From Clostridium manihotivorum (GTDB taxonomy: Bacteria; Bacillota; Clostridia; Clostridiales; Clostridiaceae): a stretch of 64,000 bases of DNA. The notes beneath the pieces were generated by a model, which was given only the letters and a program-made list of their open reading frames with translations, did not search any database and was not told the origin of the DNA. Below are positions 27,676 through 35,443 of this stretch, in pieces (the first letter of the stretch is position 1; each line of letters starts with the position of its first letter). Location of the stretch: positions 186,001-250,000 of the forward strand of contig NZ_CP025746.1 of NCBI RefSeq assembly GCF_004015185.1, written 5' to 3'. Both the position numbers and the translations under genes were made by a program.

Positions 27676-27709
27676 AAAAAAACCTAGGAATCATTGATAT
27701 TCCTAGGTT
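27676..27709 (-). terminator. Island-supplied terminator of tRNA-Arg
   Basis: CCTAGGAAT pairs perfectly with ATTCCTAGG, followed on the minus strand by seven T. It starts 4 bases past the tRNA CCA end, and therefore replaces the original terminator now stranded at 9175-9209. Confidence 0.85.
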
Positions 27710-27711
27710 TG

Positions 27712-27750
27712 TTGGTGCGGCGGAAAGGATTTGAACCCTCGACCAACTGG
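27712..27750 (-). repeat. Right attachment site within tRNA-Arg
   Basis: This is the partner of 9212-9250, identical at 36 of 39 positions. It forms the T-arm and acceptor 3' strand of the functional tRNA, so that half of the tRNA is element-derived. Confidence 0.9.
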
Positions 27751-27789
27751 TTCGTAGCCAGCTACTCTATCCAACTGAGCTACCACCGC
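27713..27789 (-). tRNA. tRNA-Arg (anticodon ACG), integration site
   Basis: The 77-base gene folds as a complete cloverleaf, with encoded CCA. The acceptor pairs GCGGTGG with CCGCCGC (one G-U), the D-arm starts AGCTCAGTTGGA, and the anticodon loop is CTACGAA. The anticodon ACG is read with A34 to inosine for CGU/CGC/CGA Arg codons. The T-arm (GAGGG-TTCAAAT-CCTTT) comes from the island and has one A-U pair where the stranded copy has G-C. Confidence 0.95.
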
Positions 27790-28439
27790 ATATTCATTTA
27801 TACAACGAAATAATTTTATCACAAAGGATTACATAAATCAATAGAAACCTAATTTCATGTATGTATAAAATCATTATAATCGTTGTAATTACTATGTCTA
27901 CATGGAGAACTTCATTATATTTCTTCTATATTATTAACCTTATATAATTATACTATAACACCCTTTCATATCGATTTGATTCTAGTTCCTAAGTATGCTT
28001 TTTATTCATTAGCCTTAATTAAGAGCTTACTTTCCTGTATTTATAGAATACGTGTGAAATATGACTTTATAGCAAGAAACGTTAATTACACTACATAATG
28101 TTATTATCCCTCATAGCCTGCTATCAAAAACAAAAATAAGAGAATCAATAATCATAGAACTATTAATTCTCCCAACATAAGATAATCTAAAAAAGGAACC
28201 ATATTGCAAATATCAGGTATTCTGAGTAGCAGTATAATTAAATAATCCTAAGATTATATAACTATCTTTTTAATTATAAATTCTTATATTTATATAATCA
28301 TATATTCATATAAATATATAGTTATAATGCGGGTTTTCTATATATCATTAATACTTTTATGTCATTCTAGAGCAAAAGCTGTTCTAGTATAAGCTCCTAC
28401 TCTAGTGGTTGTAATGACATATTGGTGTATATTAATGGC
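27790..28439. other. Gene-free region between tRNA-Arg and the ABC importer
   Basis: About 650 AT-rich bases. The tRNA promoter must lie at its left end. A hairpin GAGAAT(C)AATA/TATTAATTCTC at 28140-28171 is followed on the minus strand by TTATTTTTGTTTTT and looks like a terminator for the importer operon, whose stop lies 270 bases away. I see nothing else. Confidence 0.5.
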
Positions 28440-29795
28440 TTACTTGTTTGATTTGTTATATTTATCTATTGAAGTATTTATTGCCTTCGCAGCATTGTCT
28501 ATAACTTGCTCTGGAGTTTCTTTTCCTTGAAGCATGCTTTCTATATTTGTTTCAACAGTTTGTCTAGCTTCTGGGAATACTGCAAGTAATGCTCCTCTTG
28601 CTTCAAGTGGTGATGCATGTAGCTGATCTATAGCGGTCTTAAACTGAGGATATTTAGTTAAGTTATCCTTCATATCTTGAATATCATAAGCCTTTGTTGT
28701 TACTGGGAAGTATCCAGTACTCTTGTTCCAGAAAACTTGTTCTTCTGGTGATACCATGAACTTAACGAATTCCCAAGCAGCTTTTTGCTTGTCATCCTTC
28801 TTATCCTTCTTGTCCATTATCCATAAAGAACCACCACCTATAGAAACGCCACCCTTGTCATCGTCGGATAGGTTTGGAAGTGCTGCTGTTCCTACTTCAA
28901 ACTTTCCATTAACACCTTTAAGTACTCCGCTTAATGATGCTGTAGAGTCTATATACATGAAAGCTTTACCGCCTACAAAGGCATTTTGAGTATCGTCTGT
29001 CTTTCTTCCGTAGTTACCTAAAAGTCCTTGGTCGTATAAGTCTTTCCACATCTTAACGAACTTTAATCCAGCACCATTGCTATCAAAGTCTACAGCTGTA
29101 GCTTTATCTTTTCTTCCATTTTCATTGTTTGCATAGAACTTACCTTGCTTTGACATGTATTGCTCAAAGATCCATCCATATATAGCCATAGAAAAACCAT
29201 AATTAGTTATCTTACCACTTGAATCCTTCTTAGTTAACTTTGAGGACATATCTTTTAATTCATCAAAATTCTTAGGAGCTTTTTCTGGATCTAAGCCTGC
29301 TTCCTTAAAAGCTGTTTTATTATAATAAAGTATTGGTGTTGATGAGTTAAATGGCATTGAGTTAAGCTTATTATCAACTGTGTAGTAGCCAACTATGTTC
29401 TTTTCTAAGGATGATACATCATACTTTTCTGCATCTATGAATTTTTGTACTGGAGTAGCATATCCACTGTCGATCATCCATCTTGTACCTATGTCATATA
29501 ATTGCATTACGTCTGGACCTGAATTACCTTGTTGAGAGCTCTTAAGCTTATTTATTGCATCATCATAAGCTCCTTGATATTGATCGGCAACTTTAATATT
29601 TGAGTGAGTTTTATTGAAGTCTTCAACCATTTTCTTTATGGCATCTCCACCAGCACCACCCATAGAGTGCCAAAAGGTTATTTCAACTGGTTTTCCGTCT
29701 GCACTAGCCTGTTTACTGTCATTCTTAGAGCAGCCTGCAAAAAGTCCTACACCTAATGCTGCTATTAGCATCGAGGCAATTATAGATTTTTTCAT
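28440..29795 (-). CDS. ABC importer substrate-binding lipoprotein (family 1, UgpB-like)
   Basis: The 451-residue protein has a lipoprotein signal ending G-L-F-A-G-C22 and a mature start with Ser/Lys/Asp residues. The rest is a two-lobed family 1 binding protein: EITFWHSMGG, FNKTHSNIKV, YNKTAFKEAGLDPEKAP and the C-terminal hinge segment AAWEFVKFMVSPEEQ. FWHSMGG and the general layout resemble UgpB, which binds glycerol-3-phosphate or glycerophosphodiesters, but maltodextrin and oligosaccharide binders look alike. It is the third gene after the two permeases, 143 bases downstream. The exact ligand is open. Confidence 0.88.
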   Translation of the reverse strand: MKKSIIASMLIAALGVGLFAGCSKNDSKQASADGKPVEITFWHSMGGAGGDAIKKMVEDFNKTHSNIKVADQYQGAYDDAINKLKSSQQGNSGPDVMQLYDIGTRWMIDSGYATPVQKFIDAEKYDVSSLEKNIVGYYTVDNKLNSMPFNSSTPILYYNKTAFKEAGLDPEKAPKNFDELKDMSSKLTKKDSSGKITNYGFSMAIYGWIFEQYMSKQGKFYANNENGRKDKATAVDFDSNGAGLKFVKMWKDLYDQGLLGNYGRKTDDTQNAFVGGKAFMYIDSTASLSGVLKGVNGKFEVGTAALPNLSDDDKGGVSIGGGSLWIMDKKDKKDDKQKAAWEFVKFMVSPEEQVFWNKSTGYFPVTTKAYDIQDMKDNLTKYPQFKTAIDQLHASPLEARGALLAVFPEARQTVETNIESMLQGKETPEQVIDNAAKAINTSIDKYNKSNK

Positions 29796-29938
29796 ATTAA
29801 ATCCCCTTTCAAATATAAACCTGATTTATAACTAATCGCTAATGCGAATAAACTTGGTAACTTAAAGTTGTAGTCTTTAGCTGATAAATTTCTATATTGA
29901 AACTTAAAATTTAAGTTAGGAACTCTATAATCTTACTA

Positions 29939-30760
29939 TTAGCCCTTAACCGCACCTGCTATGATTCCCTTAACCATCTGCTTTTGTCCAATCATAAATA
30001 TGACTATTGAAGGTATTAATATCATCACAACTCCTGCTAAAATCGGACCATAGGATTGAGATTCTGAGAATTGAAGCATGCTTATACCAATCTGCACAGT
30101 TCTTTTTTCAGGTGTATTGGTCACAAGCAGTGGCCACATATATTGATTCCAAGTTGATAAGAAAGTATATATTCCAAGAGCCCCCAAGGTTGGTTTAGAT
30201 ATAGGAAGTAATATCTGAAGGAAAAACTTAAAATCAGAACAGCCATCTATCTGAGCAGATTCCTTTAATTCCTTTGGAACGGTTAGATAATACTGCCTAA
30301 GCATAAAAATGCCCATTGCTGAAGCTAAGTACGGAATTATAAGTGACTTATAGCTATCAAGCCATTCTAAAGAGCTTACTGTAAGATAGTTTGATATTAT
30401 TATGGCTTCGCCAGGTATCATCATGGTTGATAAAACAGCCAAAAACAAAAACTTTTTCCCAGGAAATTCGAAATACACAAAAGCATAAGCTGCTAGGCTT
30501 GAAGTTATTATTTGCCCTACTGTTATCGCCAAGGAAACAACGAAACTATTCAATATAAACTGGAAGATTGGAACAGAATCGATAACCTGCTTATAGTTAT
30601 CAAACCTTAAAGCTGATGGTATTAATTTATGTGTAGGTGATAGTATCTCATCTTGATTCATAAAACTAAGAGACAATACGTACAGAATTGGGAATATTAT
30701 TATTAGCCCAATTATTATATTTACTATCCATAAGGTTAATCTCTTTCTTTTATTAAACAT
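29939..30760 (-). CDS. ABC importer permease, MalG/UgpE type
   Basis: The 273-residue inner-membrane protein has six helices and the EAA loop that docks the ATPase (KELKESAQIDGCSDFKFFLQILLPISKP, about residues 168-195). It ends GIIAGAVKG, typical of MalG-type subunits. Its start overlaps the stop of the MalF-type gene by one base, so both are translated together. It forms the membrane channel with that partner. Confidence 0.92.
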   Translation of the reverse strand: MFNKRKRLTLWIVNIIIGLIIIFPILYVLSLSFMNQDEILSPTHKLIPSALRFDNYKQVIDSVPIFQFILNSFVVSLAITVGQIITSSLAAYAFVYFEFPGKKFLFLAVLSTMMIPGEAIIISNYLTVSSLEWLDSYKSLIIPYLASAMGIFMLRQYYLTVPKELKESAQIDGCSDFKFFLQILLPISKPTLGALGIYTFLSTWNQYMWPLLVTNTPEKRTVQIGISMLQFSESQSYGPILAGVVMILIPSIVIFMIGQKQMVKGIIAGAVKG

Positions 30761-31689
30761 TAGCTGTAATGTACTCCCTTCTTTTCAAACTTAAATTGAA
30801 GTAAGGTAACTATTAACATCATGAAGAATAATACTAAGGACTGAACACATGCTGTTTCAAAACGATTATTCATAAAGGCTTCTTTATATATTGAGTAAAC
30901 TAGCACATTAGTGGAGTCTGCTGGACCTCCTCCGGTTAATATCTTTATTTGTCCAAAGGCTTGAAAAGCATTTACCACATTGAAGAATAAAACAAAGAAT
31001 AAGGTTGGTGAAACTAATGGTATTATCATCTTAAATAATTTTCTAAAGAAACCTGCCCCATCTATATCTGAACTCTCTAACAATTCTTCTGGTATACCCT
31101 TTAAACCAGTAACTAAAAATATAAAATTAACCCCAATATTTAACCAAACAGTAACTATGGAAACAGATATCAAACCCCATTTTTCATCTGTTAACCATCC
31201 AATATTAGTACCTAACACATAATTTATAAGGCCTATGCTTGGGTGAAATAACATTGTCCACACTATAGCTGCAGGGGCAGAAGCTACTGCCATAGGCATG
31301 GAAAACATTACTTCATAAGTCGCTGACCCTCTTATTTTCCTATAAGCCAGCAAAGCTAAAATAAGTCCAATTACCATTGATGGTATTACAAGCATAGGAA
31401 CAAATTTTAAGGTTACTATAACGCTTTTAAAAAAATCTGGTGATGTTAAGATATCTTTATAATTATCTATACCTACAAAGGACTTGACCTCTCCTCTAGG
31501 ATTGGTTATGGTAAAGCTTAGATATATTGTCTTTAAAAATGGATAAAATATAAAAGTTATGAATGTAATGAAAGCTGGAAGCAAATATAGATATGGCTTA
31601 ACAGAAAACCTTTTAGCTTTTTTAACTTCTCTAAGAACTGGAATAACAATCTCTTTATCTAAAGTTTTCTCCTGTATAGCTTGTTGCAT
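30760..31689 (-). CDS. ABC importer permease, MalF/UgpA type
   Basis: The 309-residue protein starts at an ATG behind GGAGG. A 30-residue charged cytoplasmic start precedes six membrane helices; the EAA loop reads GIPEELLESSDIDGAGFFRKLFKMIIPLVSP. It is the first gene of the operon (permease, permease, binding protein). No ATPase gene is present in the window, so the system probably uses a shared MsmX/UgpC-type ATPase encoded elsewhere. No sugar-specific hydrolase or regulator is adjacent, so the substrate stays unclear. Confidence 0.92.
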   Translation of the reverse strand: MQQAIQEKTLDKEIVIPVLREVKKAKRFSVKPYLYLLPAFITFITFIFYPFLKTIYLSFTITNPRGEVKSFVGIDNYKDILTSPDFFKSVIVTLKFVPMLVIPSMVIGLILALLAYRKIRGSATYEVMFSMPMAVASAPAAIVWTMLFHPSIGLINYVLGTNIGWLTDEKWGLISVSIVTVWLNIGVNFIFLVTGLKGIPEELLESSDIDGAGFFRKLFKMIIPLVSPTLFFVLFFNVVNAFQAFGQIKILTGGGPADSTNVLVYSIYKEAFMNNRFETACVQSLVLFFMMLIVTLLQFKFEKKGVHYS

Positions 31690-31912
31690 CTTCGTACCTC
31701 CTAATAATTACTACAGGTTTAATGTTACTGTAAGAATGTTAAGTACTAATTGAGGTACAGTTAAGGTTAGTTTACATATATTAACATAGCGTTATGATTG
31801 ATTAAATCCTTATACTAATAACAATTTAACTTTATAGTATATTGATGCTTTGCTGAAGTTCATACAAGCCTCACATCACTACTAAGCTGACCCAAACGAT
31901 ACTTTAAAAGCA

Positions 31913-31968
31913 AAATAAAAAGATTGCCTGTAAATGAAGCCTATATTGCTTCATACAAACAATCTTTT
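31913..31968 (-). terminator. Terminator of the Nramp gene
   Basis: AAAAGATTG pairs with CAATCTTTT, and an inner GAAGC/GCTTC stem extends it. T-rich sequence follows on the minus strand. The other bases of the 31690-32021 gap are the AT-rich importer promoter region. Confidence 0.75.
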
Positions 31969-32021
31969 ATAAAAATAACATTATATTATTTTTAATAAAT
32001 CTTAATCTGATTCTTAGCGAT

Positions 32022-33281
32022 CTATCCCATAATTCCGTCTATAAGAAGAGCTACATTTAATACCGCTACTATTGCACCAATAATCCAAAGCACAATATTT
32101 TCCCATCTAGTATTCTTATATTCTCCCATTACCTTTTTAGAAGATGTTAGGTATATTTGTGTAAATATTGTTATTGGCAGTTGGACACTTAATAACATCT
32201 GCGAGTATACAAGTCCCTTAAATGGATTAGATATGAAGAATATAATTATTAAAGCTGGAATTATTGTTACTAGTACACCCATCTTTGTATGCTTATCATG
32301 TATGTCATATGGTTCATCAAATAACCCTGAGAATATTGATGCTCCAGCCATACCTGCTGTTACACTGGAGGATATACCTGCAAAAAGCAAGGCTACTGCA
32401 AATATCACTGCAGCTCCATTTCCTAACAATGGTTTTAATAACACCTGAGCCTGTTCAAGTTCAGTTACCTGCATATGATTTACGAAGAATGATACTGCAA
32501 CAAGAATCATTGCACTGTTTATAGCCCATCCTACTATCATAGAGAATAAAGTATCCATAAATTCATATTTTAATTGTTTCTCCATTATATCTTTATCTTG
32601 AAGATTCCACTGTCTACTTTGTATTACTTCTGAGTGTAAAAATAAATTATGAGGCATAACTACAGCGCCCAAAACACTCATTATTATAGGAAGAGAACCT
32701 GATGGAAATGATGGAGTTACCCATCCCTTTACTGCTTCTCCCCAGTGTACATTTACCAACCATACCTCTACTATGAAGGCAAGTCCTATTATTGAGACGA
32801 AGCCTATTATAATTTTTTCAAGCTTCTTATATGAATTAGTAAATAACATCCAAAGTACAACTAAGCTAGCTAATATAGCACCGATTTTTAATGGTAAATT
32901 AAATAGCATTTTAAGAGCTATTGCTGCTCCCAGTATCTCTGCCATTGCAGTTCCAACAGCAGCCATAATCGCTGTACTAGTTATCACTCTTGCCAATACA
33001 GGTTTTATATGCTTGTTTATAGCTTCTGATATACAAAGACCTGTAACTATTCCTAAGTGTGCTGCATTATGCTGAAGCACTATAAGCATTATAGTTGATA
33101 AAGTAACCATCCACAAAAGCTTATATCCGTAAGATGAACCAGCAGCTATGTTAGATGCCCAGTTACCTGGATCAATGAATCCAACTGTTACTAACATTCC
33201 TGGTCCTATATATTTCAAGAAGTCTAATGCCATATGCTTTGGCTTACGCTCTTCTTTTTTGAAAAAGTCTTTAACTTTCAT
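32022..33281 (-). CDS. mntH: Nramp-family divalent metal importer
   Basis: The 419-residue protein has about eleven membrane helices. The metal-site motifs are intact: D-P-G-N in helix 1 (GFIDPGNWASN) and M-P-H-N in helix 6 (VVMPHNLFLHSE). Nramp proteins import Mn2+ or Fe2+ with protons. The N-terminus is short and cytoplasmic (KVKDFFKKEERKPKH). Start ATG with GGAGGG about 8 bases upstream. It is a single gene with its own terminator and a palindromic operator candidate just upstream, fitting metal-dependent repression. Confidence 0.93.
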   Translation of the reverse strand: MKVKDFFKKEERKPKHMALDFLKYIGPGMLVTVGFIDPGNWASNIAAGSSYGYKLLWMVTLSTIMLIVLQHNAAHLGIVTGLCISEAINKHIKPVLARVITSTAIMAAVGTAMAEILGAAIALKMLFNLPLKIGAILASLVVLWMLFTNSYKKLEKIIIGFVSIIGLAFIVEVWLVNVHWGEAVKGWVTPSFPSGSLPIIMSVLGAVVMPHNLFLHSEVIQSRQWNLQDKDIMEKQLKYEFMDTLFSMIVGWAINSAMILVAVSFFVNHMQVTELEQAQVLLKPLLGNGAAVIFAVALLFAGISSSVTAGMAGASIFSGLFDEPYDIHDKHTKMGVLVTIIPALIIIFFISNPFKGLVYSQMLLSVQLPITIFTQIYLTSSKKVMGEYKNTRWENIVLWIIGAIVAVLNVALLIDGIMG

Positions 33282-33305
33282 ACTATCCCTCCTTTACGCT
33301 ATTAT

Positions 33306-33322
33306 ATAATAATCGTTATTAT
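33306..33322. promoter_or_regulatory. Perfect palindrome in the mntH promoter, Fur/MntR-type operator candidate
   Basis: ATAATAA-TCG-TTATTAT is a perfect 7-3-7 palindrome 25 bases upstream of the mntH start. It resembles Fur-family boxes (GATAATNATTATC style). The rest of 33282-33902 is AT-rich; GTGCTTTTAAGCAC at about 33832 is another palindrome near the degV start. Confidence 0.5.
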
Positions 33323-33902
33323 CTAATAAAACAATAACACACTTTATCCTATTAGTCTATATTTTAATAAAATTTGTAAATTACCCCTTTTTATTTATAT
33401 GCAATTAAAGATGTTAATGCTATTGATTTCTTTTATATTATATCTCTACGTATATTATCGTTAAAAAATTACTTATCTAAATTATAATAATACTTTTAAC
33501 ATGGATGGTAAGCTATGTCATGCAATAATATTAGAATTAGCCAATTAAAAATTGTTGTACATAGACCAACTGTTGGTGATAAATCATCATATTACTAACC
33601 CAATGTAATCTATCGTCAATATATGATAGGGCTGTGTAAATAACAAAAGTTTAACCATACTTAGTAAATTTAACACTTTTTGTGTATAATTAATTATGAA
33701 ATAATATAATTTTTAAATAAATAATTTTAGGTCTTATTAACATCATTTTAATTTATTTTTTCCAAAAATATGAACCAAGGTGAGCTTATTGTCTTGTAGG
33801 TAAATTTATATTTATTATAAGTATTGATAAGTGCTTTTAAGCACAAGCTATTTTATATCTATTAGATTCTATTAGCTTCATCTTTAGTAAAGGAGCGATT
33901 AT

Positions 33903-34778
33903 ATGAAAGACTTTATTATACTCACTGATTCATGCTGTGACTTACCATCGGATATGCTTAATAACCTAAATATCCACTACTTAGGTCTTGTTTGCAATCT
34001 GGATGGAAAAGAATTTGTTGAAGACTCTGGTAAAACTCTTTCTTACAAGAAGTTTTATGATAGTATAAGAAGCGGTTCTATGCCTACCACTAGCCAGGTA
34101 AACAGCTATAGATTTTACGAAGAATTTGAGCAAGCTGTAAAGAATAACTTACCTGTTCTTTATGTAGGTTTCTCTTCGATTTTAAGTGGAACTTATAATA
34201 GTGCGGCAATAGCTAGAGAGGAAATATTAGAAAAATATCCTGAAGCAGATATATCTGTAGTAGATTCAAAATCGGCTTCAATGGGACATGGCCTCTTGGT
34301 ATACTATGCAGCAAAGCTTAGAGAAGAAGGAAAGTCAAAGGAAGAAGTAGTTCAGTGGCTTGAAGATAATAAACTGAAGCTTTGCCATGTTTTCACCGTT
34401 GATGATCTTCAACACTTGAAAAGAGGAGGAAGAGTATCCCCTACAGCTGCAGCTATAGGAAGTCTATTGAATATAAAGCCTGTACTCTATGTAAATAACA
34501 ATGGAGAACTAAAAAACTTTTTAAAGGCAAAAGGAAGTAAAAGAGCTATAAAGATGTTATTTGAAAAGTTTGAAGAACATGTAGTAAATCCTGAAGAGCA
34601 GGTTATATTTATCTGTCACAGCGACTACTTAGAAGGTGCTGAAGACTTAGCTCAAATGATAAAAGATAAGTATAAGGTCAAAGACGTAGTTATTAACTAC
34701 ATAGGTACTGTCATAGGCAGTCATACTGGAGCTGGAACTATCGGCTTATTCTTCCTTGGCGATACTAGAGAGCCTTAA
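33903..34778 (+). CDS. DegV-family fatty-acid-binding protein
   Basis: The 291-residue protein starts at an ATG 8 bases after AAAGGAG. Family marks are the start FIILTDSCCDLP, the TSQVNSYRFYEEFE block, the GLSS-like FSSILSGTYNSA loop and RVSPTAAAIGSLLNIKPVL. DegV/FakB proteins bind a fatty acid and present it to a fatty-acid kinase (FakA), which makes acyl-phosphate for membrane lipid synthesis. No fakA is nearby, and which acyl chain this paralogue carries cannot be told. Confidence 0.92.
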   Translation: MKDFIILTDSCCDLPSDMLNNLNIHYLGLVCNLDGKEFVEDSGKTLSYKKFYDSIRSGSMPTTSQVNSYRFYEEFEQAVKNNLPVLYVGFSSILSGTYNSAAIAREEILEKYPEADISVVDSKSASMGHGLLVYYAAKLREEGKSKEEVVQWLEDNKLKLCHVFTVDDLQHLKRGGRVSPTAAAIGSLLNIKPVLYVNNNGELKNFLKAKGSKRAIKMLFEKFEEHVVNPEEQVIFICHSDYLEGAEDLAQMIKDKYKVKDVVINYIGTVIGSHTGAGTIGLFFLGDTREP

Positions 34779-34872
34779 GCATAATATTGCCCTTCTTCAG
34801 TATATTTTGTATAGTATAAATCACATTGTGTATAATCTAAATAATAGTAAAAAATCTTATTATTAAGTTATA

Positions 34873-34899
34873 CTCTGCTAAATACTGTGTTGAAATTAA
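34873..34899 (+). repeat. Solo end of the MITE-like repeat
   Basis: CTCTGCTAAATACTGTGTTG followed by AAATTAA matches the terminus of the copy at 4913 (CTCTGTTAAAGTACTGTGTTG, then AAATTAA) apart from one substitution and one missing base. The other end is absent. It abuts the ribosome binding site of the next gene. Confidence 0.55.
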
Positions 34900-34919
34900 A
34901 ATTTAAAGGAGATGTTAAC

Positions 34920-35351
34920 GTGACAAGAAAAGATTTTATAGAAGAGTTAAGTAAAATCAATGACCTAGTAGCTATATGTAAGTTCGGAAGTCATGGTACA
35001 AAGTATTGGATAGAAGCCCGAAGCGACATTGATTTAGCTATAATAGTAGCACCTGGCATCTCCTTTATGGATACTCTATATATGGAAGACAGTATTTCAG
35101 CTTTATGTAAGAAATATTATTATTATGATAATATACATCTGACCTTTATTTTATTTGGTGATTTCTCAAGCAAATATGCAAGGATAGCTGTTGATAGTGA
35201 AGAACAATATATATTGGACGAAAATAGATGGTTTGATTTTCAACATTACGTTTTAAAATTCGCTAGACAAAATAGACAGTTTGAAAGAATGCTAAAGATA
35301 GATGAACAATATAGCTATTTTGGAGCTATCGTAGATGACACCTTATTATAA
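34920..35351 (+). CDS. Small nucleotidyltransferase-fold protein
   Basis: The 143-residue protein is best started at the GTG at 34920, 8 bases after AAAGGAG; an earlier GTG at 34887 lies inside the MITE remnant. The polymerase-beta nucleotidyltransferase site is seen as G23-S24-H-G and D36-I-D38-L (spacing 11), in FGSHGTKYWIEARSDIDLAI. Such minimal proteins include MNT antitoxins and kanamycin nucleotidyltransferase-like enzymes. MNT antitoxins pair with HEPN toxins, but no HEPN gene is adjacent. Function is open. Confidence 0.7.
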   Translation: MTRKDFIEELSKINDLVAICKFGSHGTKYWIEARSDIDLAIIVAPGISFMDTLYMEDSISALCKKYYYYDNIHLTFILFGDFSSKYARIAVDSEEQYILDENRWFDFQHYVLKFARQNRQFERMLKIDEQYSYFGAIVDDTLL

Positions 35352-35363
35352 GTTATAAGTTTT

Positions 35364-35406
35364 AGAGCCAGTATAGATTGGGCTTACCTAATCCTATACT
35401 GGCTCT
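35364..35406 (+). terminator. Terminator between the nucleotidyltransferase gene and sbcC
   Basis: AGAGCCAGTATAG pairs perfectly with CTATACTGGCTCT, extended by ATT/AAT. ATTTAATAATTTG follows on the plus strand. It may also serve the convergent sbcC transcript. Confidence 0.7.
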
Positions 35407-35443
35407 ATTTAATAATTTGCAAAAGTACTTACTTTAGAATATC

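Larger units (their letters stand above)
9212..27750. mobile_element. Integrated satellite-like island in tRNA-Arg(ACG), about 18.5 kb
   Basis: The island is bounded by duplicated tRNA-Arg 3' ends. The tyrosine integrase (25889-27046) lies near the right end, and near-identical arm-type repeats sit just inside both ends (9367-9386 and 27626-27645). It encodes integrase, two AlpA/excisionase-type HTH proteins, a P4-type SF3 helicase, an XRE repressor, RadC-like and DUF960 proteins and a type III restriction block. No terminase, portal, capsid, tail, relaxase or type IV secretion gene is visible. That set fits a satellite or phage-inducible-island-like element that relies on a helper; the helper is inference. 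Tn916-type N-terminal integrase architecture also occurs in ICEs, so a decayed ICE is the alternative. Confidence 0.85.

Noticed and set aside
9212..27750. A complete prophage
   Set aside because: No terminase, portal, capsid, tail or lysis gene can be recognised; the gene set fits a satellite or decayed element better.
28440..31689. A firm glycerol-3-phosphate (Ugp) importer assignment
   Set aside because: The binding protein looks UgpB-like, but the ATPase and any glycerophosphodiesterase are absent, and oligosaccharide systems share the same pattern.
34887..34919. An upstream GTG start for the nucleotidyltransferase
   Set aside because: It lies in the MITE remnant without a ribosome site; AAAGGAG fits the GTG at 34920.
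34920..35351. A HEPN-MNT toxin-antitoxin pair
   Set aside because: The nucleotidyltransferase-fold protein has no adjacent HEPN gene; its neighbours are degV and sbcC.
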